From the NCBI RefSeq assembly GCF_037479095.1, contig NZ_JBBGZW010000001.1, positions 1,798,001-1,862,000 on the forward strand: a stretch of DNA of 64,000 nt, written 5' to 3'. Each line of letters opens with the position of its first letter. Position 1 is the stretch's first letter. The notes under the pieces were generated by a model. That model did no database searches, had not been told where the DNA came from, and saw only the letters and a list, made by a program, of their open reading frames with translations. The position numbers were made by a program, and so were the translations under genes. This DNA comes from Pantoea nemavictus (GTDB taxonomy: Bacteria > Pseudomonadota > Gammaproteobacteria > Enterobacterales > Enterobacteriaceae). Of this stretch, positions 1 through 8,488 are shown one piece after another.

Positions 1-10
1 AACAACAGGT

Positions 11-1924
11 ATGAGTACACAACAGAAGCGGCTTGATGTGATTTGTATCGGACGCATCGCCGTCGACCTTTATGGTCAGCAAATTGGATCACGTCTGGAA
101 GATATGACCAGCTTCAATAAGTATCTGGGCGGTTCTTCCGGTAACGTGGCTTACGGCACAGCCATTCAGGGCCTGAAATCTGCCATGCTGGCACGCGTTG
201 GTGACGAACATAATGGCCGCTTTTTGCGTGAAGAACTGCAACGTGCAGGCTGCAATACCGAAGGGTTGATCACCGATAAACATCGCCTCACCGGCCTGGT
301 GATCCTCGGTATCAAAGATGAAGAGACTTTCCCGCTGATTTTCTACCGCGACAACTGCGCGGATATGGGCCTGGTGCCGGAAGATATCAACGAAGCGTTC
401 ATTACCTCTTCACGGGCGGTGGCGGTCACCGGCACGCATCTTTCGCATCCGCAAACCCGCGCGGCAGTGTTGAAAGCGCTGGATATCGCCAAACGTAACG
501 GGCTACGCACCGCGCTGGATATCGATTATCGCCCGGTGCTGTGGGGTCTGACTTCACTCGGCGACGGCGAAACGCGTTTCATTGAATCGGGCGAAGTGAC
601 GCAACAGCTGCAGGAAGTGCTGCACTATTTCGATTTGGTGGTCGGGACGGAAGAAGAGTTCCATATCGCCGGCGGCAGCACCGATACGCTAACTGCGCTG
701 AAAAATGTGCGTAAAGCGGGCCAGGCCACGCTGGTGTGCAAACGCGGTCCGATGGGTTGCGTGGTATTTGAAGGTGATATCCCGGATAGCTGGGAACAGA
801 CCAAATTGCAGAGCGGCGTGCGCGTTGAAGTCCTGAACGTATTGGGCGCGGGCGACGCCTTTATGTCTGGCCTGCTGCGCGGCTGGCTGAATGACGAAAG
901 CTGGGAGCAGGCGTGCCGTTACGCGAACGCCTGTGGCGCACTGGTGGTTTCCCGCCACGGCTGTGCACCGGCGATGCCAACCAAAGAAGAGCTGGATGAT
1001 TTCCTCAATCGCGATAAAGAGGTGCAACGCCCGGATCTGGATGCGCGTCTGAACCATCTGCATCGCGTCACCACGCGTAAACAGCAGTGGCCAGAGCTGA
1101 ATGTGTTTGCCTTCGACCACCGTAAGCAGCTGGCCGATATGGCGCGCGAAGCGGGCGTTAGCGAAGAGCGCATTCCGCAACTGAAATTGCTGCTGCTGCG
1201 CGCGGCAGAAGAAGCGGCGAATGAAGCCGGTTTGAATGAGAAGAGCGGCATCCTCGCGGATACCACTTACGGCCAAAAAGCCCTCAACGCGATTACCGGT
1301 AAAAACTGGTGGATTGGTCGTCCGATTGAGCTGCCCAGCTCACGCCCACTGCGCCTTGAGCACGGCAACATTGGCTCGCAGCTGGTCGACTGGCCTGCCG
1401 AGCACGTGGTGAAATGCCTGGTGTTTTACCATCCGCACGACAGCGCTGAACTGCGTAAAGAGCAGGATGATCTGGTTCTTGATGTGTGGAATGGCTGTAA
1501 CAAAAGTGGACATGAACTGCTGCTGGAGCTGATTCTGCCGGAGAGCAATCCGGACCGTAATGAATCCTACTATTACGAGATGCTGAGCCATTTCTACAGC
1601 CTCGGTATTCAGCCAGACTGGTGGAAACTGCCGCCGCTGTCAGCGGAGAGCTGGCAGGCCATTAGCGGATTGATCGAACAGAACGATCCGCACTGCCGCG
1701 GCATTCTGCTATTGGGTCTGGATGCGCCAGAAGAGACGCTGAAAGCCGGTTTCGCGGCAGCAGCACAAGCGCCGTGGGTGAAAGGTTTTGCCGTTGGCCG
1801 CACCATCTTCGGCCAGCCGTCACGTCAGTGGCTGCAGGGCGAACTGGACGACAAGGCGTTAATCGAAACCGTGAAAGGTAATTATCTGCGCCTGATCGGC
1901 TACTGGCGTGCGGTGCGCGGTTGA
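11..1924 (+). CDS. iolC: Bifunctional 5-dehydro-2-deoxygluconokinase / DUF2090 aldolase domain protein
   Basis: Phosphorylates 5-dehydro-2-deoxy-D-gluconate in myo-inositol catabolism; the fused C-terminal half is the DUF2090 domain, which in enterobacterial IolC fusions is thought to cleave the phosphorylated product to malonate semialdehyde and DHAP. Residues 1-330 are a PfkB/ribokinase fold with an LGGSSGN substrate motif near residue 40 and the catalytic GAGD signature at 279-282. Residues about 335-637 are DUF2090. The 637-residue length matches the fusion, not the 325-residue stand-alone kinase. An ATG follows AACAGGT closely. It lies at the window edge, so its operon partners to the left cannot be seen; a terminator follows directly. 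Confidence 0.93.
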   Translation: MSTQQKRLDVICIGRIAVDLYGQQIGSRLEDMTSFNKYLGGSSGNVAYGTAIQGLKSAMLARVGDEHNGRFLREELQRAGCNTEGLITDKHRLTGLVILGIKDEETFPLIFYRDNCADMGLVPEDINEAFITSSRAVAVTGTHLSHPQTRAAVLKALDIAKRNGLRTALDIDYRPVLWGLTSLGDGETRFIESGEVTQQLQEVLHYFDLVVGTEEEFHIAGGSTDTLTALKNVRKAGQATLVCKRGPMGCVVFEGDIPDSWEQTKLQSGVRVEVLNVLGAGDAFMSGLLRGWLNDESWEQACRYANACGALVVSRHGCAPAMPTKEELDDFLNRDKEVQRPDLDARLNHLHRVTTRKQQWPELNVFAFDHRKQLADMAREAGVSEERIPQLKLLLLRAAEEAANEAGLNEKSGILADTTYGQKALNAITGKNWWIGRPIELPSSRPLRLEHGNIGSQLVDWPAEHVVKCLVFYHPHDSAELRKEQDDLVLDVWNGCNKSGHELLLELILPESNPDRNESYYYEMLSHFYSLGIQPDWWKLPPLSAESWQAISGLIEQNDPHCRGILLLGLDAPEETLKAGFAAAAQAPWVKGFAVGRTIFGQPSRQWLQGELDDKALIETVKGNYLRLIGYWRAVRG

Positions 1925-1946
1925 GTTGTTGAATGAGCCTGAGAGA

Positions 1947-1971
1947 AGCGGCAGATGGCCGCTTTTTTTTT
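1947..1971 (+). terminator. Rho-independent terminator after iolC
   Basis: AGCGGC and GCCGCT form a 6-bp stem around a 5-nt loop, followed by nine T. It lies 23 nt after the iolC stop codon and closes that transcript. Confidence 0.9.
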
Positions 1972-1988
1972 GGCACTGTGCGCGCTGG

Positions 1989-2164
1989 CCCTCATCCTAA
2001 CCTTCTCCCGCAAGCGGGAGAAGGAACTGTCCTCTGCGACCTGATGCCCTCACCCCGACCCTCTCCCACGGGAGAGGGCGACGCTGCCACATGTGAGTGA
2101 TAGATAAAACGTTCACTCGATCGGTTCCCTCGCCCGCTAGCGGGAGAGGGTTAGGGTGAGGGAA
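1989..2164. repeat. Cluster of three CCCTC/GAGGG hairpin repeats
   Basis: Three GC-rich palindromes lie in a row. At 2001-2024 the stem is 11 bp and perfect with an AA loop. At 2059-2078 it is 9 bp. At 2127-2150 it is 11 bp with one mismatch and a TA loop. The outer arms read CCCTCAYCCY on the left and TTAGGGTGAGGG on the right, so the first and last units are in opposite orientation. This is the arrangement of REP/BIME-type repeats. The same family recurs at 59309-59379. Confidence 0.8.
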
Positions 2165-2186
2165 AAGCATGCACATTCTGTGAGGC

Positions 2187-2206
2187 ATTTCATAAACCGA
2201 TGAAAT
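2187..2206. promoter_or_regulatory. Candidate IolR operator upstream of the regulator gene
   Basis: ATTTCAT (2187-2193) and ATGAAAT (2200-2206) form a perfect 7-bp inverted repeat with a 6-nt spacer, 98 nt before the regulator start. A further ATGAAAT half-site lies at 2231-2237. The same half-sites form a larger palindrome in the iolA-iolI gap, so autoregulation by the RpiR-type protein is the simplest inference. Confidence 0.55.
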
Positions 2207-2304
2207 AACCGTCACGAAGTTGTCAAACGAATGAAATTTTCCATCCATCTGGTACTATAGCGCTCATTATCCAGCCATATTTTCTTTTTTAGCGGGCCGA
2301 AGTA

Positions 2305-3150
2305 ATGACCAATAATCCAACACAACTTACCCTGTTACAGGACGATATCCGTCGTCGCTATGAGACGCTGAGTAAACGCCTGAAGCAGGTGGCTCGTTAT
2401 ATTCTTGATAACAGCAACAGCATTGCGTTCGATACCGTTGCCTCCATCGCGCAACATGCCGATGTGCCGCCTTCAACGCTGATCCGCTTTGCCAACGCCT
2501 TTGGCTTTAGCGGCTTCAACGAAATGAAACAGGTTTTCCGTCAGCACCTGATGGAAGAGACGGTTAACTACACCGAGCGCGCACGTCTGTTCCGTCAAAC
2601 CGCCACCGACGACAGCGCCACCTCACCCGAGAGCCCGGCCGAGATCCTCAACGTCTTCACCATGGTGAACAGCCAGGCGCTGCAACAGCTGGCGATGCAG
2701 GTGAATCCGGACCAGCTCAACCGTGCGGTGAAAATGCTCGATGAAGCCGAGAACATCTACATTATCGGCCTACGCCGTTCGTTCAGCGTGGCCTCCTATC
2801 TGGTCTATGCGCTGCGCCATCTGGAGCGCCGGGCATTCCTGATTGACGGCCTTGGCGGCATGTTCACCGAGCAGCTCAGTATGGTAAATCCCAAAGACGT
2901 GGTGATTGCCATCAGCTATTCGCCTTACGCACGTGAAGCGGTGGAGTTGGTTGAATTGGGTGCTAAGCGTGGCGCGCATCTGATCGCCATCACCGATAGC
3001 CAGGTGAGCCCGCTGGCCGCCTTCAGCGATGTGTGCTTTGTGGTACGTGAAGCGCAGGTGGATGGCTTCCGTTCGCAGGTGGCGTCGCTGTGCCTGGCAC
3101 AGACGCTCGCCGTGTCGCTGGCGCTGAATAACAATGTTATTAGCGAATAA
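2305..3150 (+). CDS. iolR: MurR/RpiR family transcriptional regulator, probable inositol repressor
   Basis: A DNA-binding regulator with an N-terminal RpiR helix-turn-helix (about residues 1-77, with the motif VPPSTLIRFANAFGFSGF) and a C-terminal SIS sugar-phosphate binding domain (about 130-260, containing GLRRSFSVASYL and ISYSPYAREAVEL). RpiR-type IolR represses iol genes in Salmonella. Here the gene sits between iolC and the iolBA pair, and ATTTCAT-type palindromes lie upstream of it and in the iolA-iolI gap. The length of 281 is normal. The effector is inferred to be a phosphorylated inositol intermediate; the symbol rests on context. Confidence 0.85.
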   Translation: MTNNPTQLTLLQDDIRRRYETLSKRLKQVARYILDNSNSIAFDTVASIAQHADVPPSTLIRFANAFGFSGFNEMKQVFRQHLMEETVNYTERARLFRQTATDDSATSPESPAEILNVFTMVNSQALQQLAMQVNPDQLNRAVKMLDEAENIYIIGLRRSFSVASYLVYALRHLERRAFLIDGLGGMFTEQLSMVNPKDVVIAISYSPYAREAVELVELGAKRGAHLIAITDSQVSPLAAFSDVCFVVREAQVDGFRSQVASLCLAQTLAVSLALNNNVISE

Positions 3151-3157
3151 ATACCTC

Positions 3158-3181
3158 GTAGAGTCGCCATTGATGGCGACC
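3158..3181 (+). repeat. GTAG-headed palindromic repeat
   Basis: GTAGA followed by GTCGCCAT and its complement ATGGCGAC around a 2-nt centre (TG). One member of a family described in the findings; it lies just before the iolR/iolB bidirectional terminator. Confidence 0.6.
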
Positions 3182-3190
3182 AGCCAGCAA

Positions 3191-3217
3191 AAAGGGCAGC
3201 CACATGGCTGCCCTTTT
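3191..3217. terminator. Bidirectional terminator between iolR and iolB
   Basis: AAAGGGCAGCC and GGCTGCCCTTT form an 11-bp stem with a 4-nt ACAT loop. T-runs on one side and A-runs on the other let it end both convergent transcripts. Confidence 0.85.
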
Positions 3218-3230
3218 GCATTAGTGCGGC

Positions 3231-4049
3231 TTACTTGCTGCGCGGATACTTATCGCTGTTCACCCAAGCGTGATCCTGCTCCCAGGTAAATTTCCACAAG
3301 CGTTTTGGACCCGCCATCACGTTCAGATAGTAGTTATCGTAACCGGCAATGGTGGCCACCGGATGATAACCACGCGGCACCGTCACCACATCGCGATTGT
3401 ACGGCGCCATGCACTCGTCGAGCGAACGATCGTCGGTATAAACGCGCTGCATGGCGAAGCCTGGCTCAGGATCGAAACGGTGATAGTACGTCTCTTCCAG
3501 ATAGGTTTCGTCAGGGCTGTTTTTCTGGTCGTGCTTGTGGCTTGGATATGAACTGGTCGCGCCTTCGTCGGTATACACTTCCACCACCAGCAGGCTGTCG
3601 GCCTCTTTGTCATCCGGCAGAATGTTGTGCACCAGACGCTGGTTGCGGCCTTTGCCACGCTGCTCAACGCCAACATCTTCCGGCGCAATCAGGCGCGCCG
3701 GCAGGTTGCCGCTGCTCGGCGCATTACACACTGCCAGCTCCAGATCGCTATCCGCATACACTTCAACGTCATCGTTATGCGGCACATACACCGAGTAAGG
3801 CGGAGTGCGTTCAAACGGCGAGAGACGCTTACCGAGATTCGGGAACTCGGCGTGGCGGGTTTTCACCGACGCAAAGCCCGCCACCAGCACCAGACACAAC
3901 TCTTTGTCGCCGCTGCTCAGTTTCAGGCTCTGCCCTTTTTTCAGCAGATAGGCATCAAAGCCAACATATTCCCAGCCCGCGCTCTCAGGCGTGACGTGCT
4001 GAATACGACCGTTGCTGTCGGGTTTTTGCGCTTTCGAAATCAGAGACAT
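3231..4049 (-). CDS. iolB: 5-deoxy-glucuronate isomerase
   Basis: Converts 5-deoxy-D-glucuronate to 5-dehydro-2-deoxy-D-gluconate, the substrate of the IolC kinase. The 272-residue protein is a full-length IolB with a bicupin fold; the metal-binding part includes SYPSHKHDQ and the block around EETYYHRFDPEPGF. A strong Shine-Dalgarno (AAGGAGGAACAGG) precedes the ATG. It lies 24 nt downstream of iolA on the same strand, so the two are almost certainly co-transcribed from the promoter in the 5580-6002 gap. Confidence 0.95.
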   Translation of the reverse strand: MSLISKAQKPDSNGRIQHVTPESAGWEYVGFDAYLLKKGQSLKLSSGDKELCLVLVAGFASVKTRHAEFPNLGKRLSPFERTPPYSVYVPHNDDVEVYADSDLELAVCNAPSSGNLPARLIAPEDVGVEQRGKGRNQRLVHNILPDDKEADSLLVVEVYTDEGATSSYPSHKHDQKNSPDETYLEETYYHRFDPEPGFAMQRVYTDDRSLDECMAPYNRDVVTVPRGYHPVATIAGYDNYYLNVMAGPKRLWKFTWEQDHAWVNSDKYPRSK

Positions 4050-4073
4050 CCTGTTCCTCCTTGTTGAGCGAAA

Positions 4074-5579
4074 TTAGCCCAGCGTCGGCATGCTGAACTC
4101 AGATACGGTTTGCTGACCGCTCGGCCAACGCACGGTAGCGGTTTTCATGCGGGTGTAGAAACGCACGCCGTCTGGACCGTGCACGTTCAACGCACCAAAC
4201 ACCGAACGCTTCCAACCGCCGAAGCTGTGGAACGCCATTGGCACCGGAACCGGTACGTTCACGCCAACCATGCCAGCTTCGACGTTCTGCACGAATTCAC
4301 GCGCGGTGTGGCCGTTGCTGGTGAAGATGGCGCTGCCGTTACCGAATTCGTGGCTGTTAACCAGTTGCAGTGCGCTGTCGAAATCAGTGGAACGCATGAT
4401 GCTCAGCACCGGTCCGAAGATCTCTTCGCGCCAGATGGTCATCTCTGACGTCACGTTGTCGAACAGCGTGCCGCCCACGTAGTAACCTTCGGCATGGCCG
4501 GCCACCTGGATGCCGCGACCATCAACCACCAGCTTCGCGCCTTCCTGCTCGCCTTTGTCGATGTAGCCCAGCACTTTCTTCTGGTGCGCAGCAGACACCA
4601 CCGGTCCCATTTCATTTTCTTCGGCACCTTTCTGAATACCAGGACCGACGCGCAGCGCTTTGATCAGCGGCGTTAAACGGGCAATCAGTTTGTCGGCCGT
4701 GTCGTCGCCGACCGCAACCACCACCGGCAGCGCCATGCAGCGTTCACCGGCAGAACCAAACGCGCCGCCCATAATTGCGTTCACGGTGGCATCGAGGTCG
4801 GCATCTGGCATCACGATAGCGTGGTTTTTCGCCGCGCCGAATGCCTGCACACGTTTGCCGTGGGCGCTGGCGGTTTTGTAGATGTGCTCAGCCACACCGG
4901 AAGAACCGACGAAGCTGACTGCCGCGATGCGCGGATCTTTGTACAACTGCTCGGCATCTTCATTAGACGAATGCACCACGTTGAATACGCCATCTGGCAG
5001 GCCCGCTTCTTTCAGCAGTTCGGCCATGCGCACCGAGGCTGACGGATCCAGCGCCGGTGGCTTGAGGATAAAGGTGTTGCCGCACGCCAGCGCGATCGGG
5101 AACATCCACAGTGGCACCATCGCCGGGAAGTTGAATGGCGTGATGCCCGCCACCACGCCGACCGGCTGCATCAGCGAGTAGCTATCTACGCCGGTGCCCA
5201 CGCTTGGTGAGTTTTCACCTTTAATCAGATGCGGAATACCGCAAGCAAATTCAATCACTTCAATACCGCGCGTCAGTTCACCCAGCGCATCCGACCACAC
5301 TTTACCGTGCTCAGAAACAATCAGCGCTGCCAGCTCTTCGCGATGCTTTTCCATCAGGGCTTTAAAGTTGAACATCACACGGGCACGACGTAACGGAGCG
5401 GTTTTCGACCATTCCGGGAACGCAGCGTGAGCGACTTCAATCGCCTTCTCCACTTCAGCAGAGGTACTCTGCGTCAGTTCGCGCACAACTTTGCCAGTCG
5501 CGGGATCGTACACGGGAATGGTTTCATTGCTGGCGCTGTGGGTAATTTTGCCGCCGATAAAGTTTCCTACGATAGTCAT
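4074..5579 (-). CDS. iolA: CoA-acylating methylmalonate-semialdehyde dehydrogenase
   Basis: Oxidises malonate (or methylmalonate) semialdehyde with NAD+ and CoA to acetyl-CoA (or propionyl-CoA), the last step of inositol catabolism. It is a 501-residue aldehyde dehydrogenase superfamily protein with catalytic Cys281 in GSAGERCMALP and a conserved NFPAM cofactor segment. AGAGGC precedes the ATG by seven bases. It is the first gene of the iolAB transcript. In other settings the same family (mmsA) serves valine breakdown, but iolB next door points to inositol. An inverted repeat TGAAA/TTTCA lies about 100 nt upstream. Confidence 0.94.
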   Translation of the reverse strand: MTIVGNFIGGKITHSASNETIPVYDPATGKVVRELTQSTSAEVEKAIEVAHAAFPEWSKTAPLRRARVMFNFKALMEKHREELAALIVSEHGKVWSDALGELTRGIEVIEFACGIPHLIKGENSPSVGTGVDSYSLMQPVGVVAGITPFNFPAMVPLWMFPIALACGNTFILKPPALDPSASVRMAELLKEAGLPDGVFNVVHSSNEDAEQLYKDPRIAAVSFVGSSGVAEHIYKTASAHGKRVQAFGAAKNHAIVMPDADLDATVNAIMGGAFGSAGERCMALPVVVAVGDDTADKLIARLTPLIKALRVGPGIQKGAEENEMGPVVSAAHQKKVLGYIDKGEQEGAKLVVDGRGIQVAGHAEGYYVGGTLFDNVTSEMTIWREEIFGPVLSIMRSTDFDSALQLVNSHEFGNGSAIFTSNGHTAREFVQNVEAGMVGVNVPVPVPMAFHSFGGWKRSVFGALNVHGPDGVRFYTRMKTATVRWPSGQQTVSEFSMPTLG

Positions 5580-5680
5580 GTCGTTGCCTCTTAGATGTGA
5601 AGTTCCCTGCAGACAGCCGGTTCAAACCGCAACGCTGCGTGTGCAGGCAATACTTAAAGCGTGCTATGAAGCTATAGCAA

Positions 5681-5720
5681 TGAAATAAATTTTTCAAATA
5701 CTTCTTTTTGGAAAATTTCC
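5681..5720. promoter_or_regulatory. AT-rich inverted repeats upstream of iolA
   Basis: TGAAATAAATTTTTCA (5681-5696) has TGAAA/TTTCA arms, and GGAAAATTTCC (5710-5720) is an 11-base palindrome. The first shares the TGAAAT core with the palindromes at 2187 and 5928. Both lie 102-141 nt from the iolA start and are candidate regulator sites. Confidence 0.4.
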
Positions 5721-5927
5721 TTTTAGCGGCATGGATCGCATTTTTTCCCTGTACGCTGACAGCCAGGTAAAAATCAGCCTGTAGCGCTTCCCTGCGGGCG
5801 ATAAGCCCTTACCAAATCACACCGTCGCTAAGCCGTTGTGAGCAGAGAAATTGTGTCTGAAATCCTGCATCCACATGTAACGCGAAACGAAATATGAAAT
5901 TTTTGCGAGGCAGATCCAATATCTGAC

Positions 5928-5953
5928 ATTTCATAATTCAACAATTATGAAAT
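5928..5953. promoter_or_regulatory. Perfect 26-bp palindrome, candidate IolR operator before iolI
   Basis: ATTTCATAATT (5928-5938) is repeated in inverse complement as AATTATGAAAT (5943-5953) with a 4-nt CAAC centre. It ends 49 nt before the iolI start. A further ATGAAAT half-site lies at 5894-5900. The rest of the 423-base iolA-iolI gap shows no gene; it holds the divergent promoters. Confidence 0.65.
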
Positions 5954-6002
5954 AAATGTTCTCTTTGCAGCACCTTATCCGTACCCTTTACAGGAGCCGC
6001 AA

Positions 6003-6818
6003 ATGGCCATCGATCCAACCCGTTTCTGTATTAACCGTAAAATCGCGCCTCAGCTGTCGCTGGAAGCCTTCTTTCAGCTGGTGCAACGCTTAGGATTAAG
6101 CAAGGTTGAACTGCGTAATGATATGCCGAGCGGCAAGGTAACCGATGATCTCAGCGTAGCCGAGCTGCGGGCGCTGACGGATAAGTATCATATTGAGATC
6201 GTGACGATTAACGCGCTTTACCCGTTCAATCGTGCCGATGACACACTGCTGGCCAAAGCCGATGCGCTGCTTGAAGAAGCGCACGCCATTGGTGCGCAGG
6301 CGCTGGTGATGTGTCCGCTCAATGAAGGCGTTGAGGTTACGCCCGAGCAGACGCTGGAAGCGCTGCAGGTCCTCGCACCGCGCTTTGAGAAGTATGGCAT
6401 TCAGGGATTGGTGGAACCGCTGGGTTTCCCAGTGAGTTCACTGCGCTCGGCGGTGCAGACGCAAAAGCTGATTCAGCAGGCAAACGTCCCGTTCAACGTG
6501 CTGCTCGATACCTTCCATCATCACCTGTATGAGAACGCCGAAAACGAGTTCCCGCAGGAGATTGATATTAATTACATTGGCCTGGTGCATCTTTCCGGCG
6601 TGGAAGACACCCGCCCAACGGCGCAGTTGACCGATGAAGAACGCATCATGCTCAGTGACCACGACGTACTTAACAGCGTGGCGCAGGTGAAACGTCTGGA
6701 GATACTCGGCTACAAAGGGATCTACGCGTTTGAGCCGTTTTCGTCGGAACTGGAGACGTGGAACACCGCAGAGATTGAGCGCCAGATTCGCCACAGCATC
6801 GAATTGCTGCAAGCCTGA
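6003..6818 (+). CDS. iolI: TIM-barrel sugar isomerase, IolI-like (2-keto-myo-inositol isomerase family)
   Basis: A 271-residue xylose-isomerase-like TIM barrel resembling B. subtilis IolI, which interconverts keto-inositols so that other inositol isomers can enter the pathway. Likely divalent-metal ligands follow the family pattern: Glu in LVEPLGFP, Asp and His in LLDTFHHHLY, His in LVHLSGVED, and a late Glu in YAFEPFSSEL. AGGAG precedes the ATG by six bases. It is transcribed divergently from iolAB with a perfect palindrome just upstream, and it is monocistronic because a strong terminator follows. An IolE/IolH-type role cannot be excluded. Confidence 0.8.
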   Translation: MAIDPTRFCINRKIAPQLSLEAFFQLVQRLGLSKVELRNDMPSGKVTDDLSVAELRALTDKYHIEIVTINALYPFNRADDTLLAKADALLEEAHAIGAQALVMCPLNEGVEVTPEQTLEALQVLAPRFEKYGIQGLVEPLGFPVSSLRSAVQTQKLIQQANVPFNVLLDTFHHHLYENAENEFPQEIDINYIGLVHLSGVEDTRPTAQLTDEERIMLSDHDVLNSVAQVKRLEILGYKGIYAFEPFSSELETWNTAEIERQIRHSIELLQA

Positions 6819-6861
6819 AAGAACCCTTATCTGTGTCTTTTAGACACTTTTGCTAGTGTTA

Positions 6862-6886
6862 GGCCTCGGTCGGAGGCCCTTTTTTT
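6862..6886 (+). terminator. Rho-independent terminator after iolI
   Basis: GGCCTC and GAGGCC form a 6-bp stem with a 5-nt loop, followed by C and seven T; 44 nt after the iolI stop. Confidence 0.88.
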
Positions 6887-6888
6887 CA

Positions 6889-7011
6889 TACCCGTCATAT
6901 TTTAAGCCATAGCTGCGTTGGCTACGCGTGCTCACCCCAGTCACTTACGGGCGTAAGCTCCTGGGGATTCTCACGCTTGCCGCCTTGCTCTGACGTAAAC
7001 TATTTAGGGTA
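6889..7011 (-). repeat. ERIC element (reverse orientation)
   Basis: A 123-bp imperfect palindrome with ends TACCCGTCATA and TATTTAGGGTA. Its core CACCCCAGTCACTTAC followed by GTAAGCTCCTGGGGAT matches the known ERIC consensus cores. It lies between the iolI terminator and the 3' end of the convergent yhhS gene. Confidence 0.9.
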
Positions 7012-7032
7012 TGCCTGAGTTATATAGAAAAT

Positions 7033-8256
7033 TTACGCACTCTCTTTAATCTCTGCTGCGGCGGTTTCCGGCATTCTTTTGATCATGCGCAGCGTGCAGA
7101 ACAGCGCTAAACACACCAGCAGCGCGGTGAGGAAATAGACCAGCGACACGCCGGCATAACTCATGATGAAACCGGCGATTGGCCCGGTGATGCCGAGGGA
7201 TAAATCCATAAACGCGGTATAGGTGGCGAGCGCGCTGCCCTGATTCTGCTGTGGCACCACTTTCACCGCCACCACGCCAATCGCCGGGAACACCAGCGAG
7301 AAACCCGCGCCGGTGAGGAAGGCGCCCATCTTCGCCATCCACGGATCGAACGAACCGGCCACCAGAAACAGGCCAATCGCCTCCACCGCAAAGCAGATAC
7401 TCGCCACGCGCAACCCGCCCAGCTTATTAATGGCATTGGGAAACAGCAGGCGCGTGCCAACGAACGCGGCGCTGAACATGGTCAGCGCGAAGGCGGCACC
7501 ATCCCAACCTTTATCCTGATAGAACAGCGTGATAAAGGTGGCGATGACACCAAAACCGGCAGAACCCATCGCCAGAATCAGGCCAAAACCGTACACCTTG
7601 CTCAGCACGTCCCGGAACGGCAGCGGCTTGGCTTTGCTGCCTTTTACCGGCGCACGCGGCAGCGCCAGCGCAATCGCCAGCAGACAAATGGCGATGATAA
7701 TGCTGGAGAGCAGCAGCAAACCGCCGCTGCGGAAAATCACCACGCCGAGCGGCGCGCCGATCGCCATCGCGCCATAAGTGACAATGCCGTTCCACGAAAT
7801 CACCCGACCGATATGCAGCGAACCGACGCGCGCCACGCCCCACAGCGAAGTGCCGGTGCCGGAGAAGCTCTGCCCTACGCCCAGAATTACGCGGCCCAGA
7901 CACAGCAACACCAGACTCAGCACGCCCTGCCCTTCACTCAGCGCTGATAGCAGAATACAGATGCCGCTCAGCAAGCAGCCCACCAGCCCCAGCACCACCA
8001 CTTTTTTCGGTCCCCACAGATCGGCGAAGCGCCCTGCGTGCGGACGACTCAGCAGCGTGGCGATGTATTGCAGGCTGATCACTAATCCGGCCCAGAAAGC
8101 GTTGTAACCCAGCCCGTCATGGACAAAACCCGGCAGCACCGCCAGCGGCAAGCCGATGGTGAGATAGCTGGCAAAGTTGAACTTCACGATGGACAGGATC
8201 AGTAAATTGAGGCGGAAACGGCCATTTTCAGGTGCGGTGGCGGGCAGGTCAGGCAT
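7033..8256 (-). CDS. yhhS: MFS transporter, YhhS family
   Basis: A 407-residue, 12-helix major facilitator protein that follows E. coli YhhS closely over its length, for example in FNFASYLTIGLPLAVLPG, FWAGLVISLQY, LSRPHAGR and SLHIGRVISWNG. YhhS is a poorly characterised inner-membrane drug/sugar efflux carrier of the DHA group that has been linked to glyphosate tolerance. It stands alone, with no good Shine-Dalgarno before the ATG, and faces the ABC operon across a 229-base divergent gap. The 3' end lies next to an ERIC element. Substrate unknown. Confidence 0.88.
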   Translation of the reverse strand: MPDLPATAPENGRFRLNLLILSIVKFNFASYLTIGLPLAVLPGFVHDGLGYNAFWAGLVISLQYIATLLSRPHAGRFADLWGPKKVVVLGLVGCLLSGICILLSALSEGQGVLSLVLLCLGRVILGVGQSFSGTGTSLWGVARVGSLHIGRVISWNGIVTYGAMAIGAPLGVVIFRSGGLLLLSSIIIAICLLAIALALPRAPVKGSKAKPLPFRDVLSKVYGFGLILAMGSAGFGVIATFITLFYQDKGWDGAAFALTMFSAAFVGTRLLFPNAINKLGGLRVASICFAVEAIGLFLVAGSFDPWMAKMGAFLTGAGFSLVFPAIGVVAVKVVPQQNQGSALATYTAFMDLSLGITGPIAGFIMSYAGVSLVYFLTALLVCLALFCTLRMIKRMPETAAAEIKESA

Positions 8257-8488
8257 GAGTGATTGCGCTCGTGGGTGACGGAATTTTTATAACAGAAGGA
8301 TAACTATACGTCATTTGGCGTACAGCGCATCAGTGAAATGCCCAGTTTTACGGTCATCATTTCGTCATATCGCGCTCGTAGACTCGCCCCCTATCAAATC
8401 CCAAAGAGGATAACAATCTGATGACGCTCCTGATTTCACCTCAGGCGCGCGTGCGTATCGCCTACTCTCTTGCCGGAGGTGGCCGATG

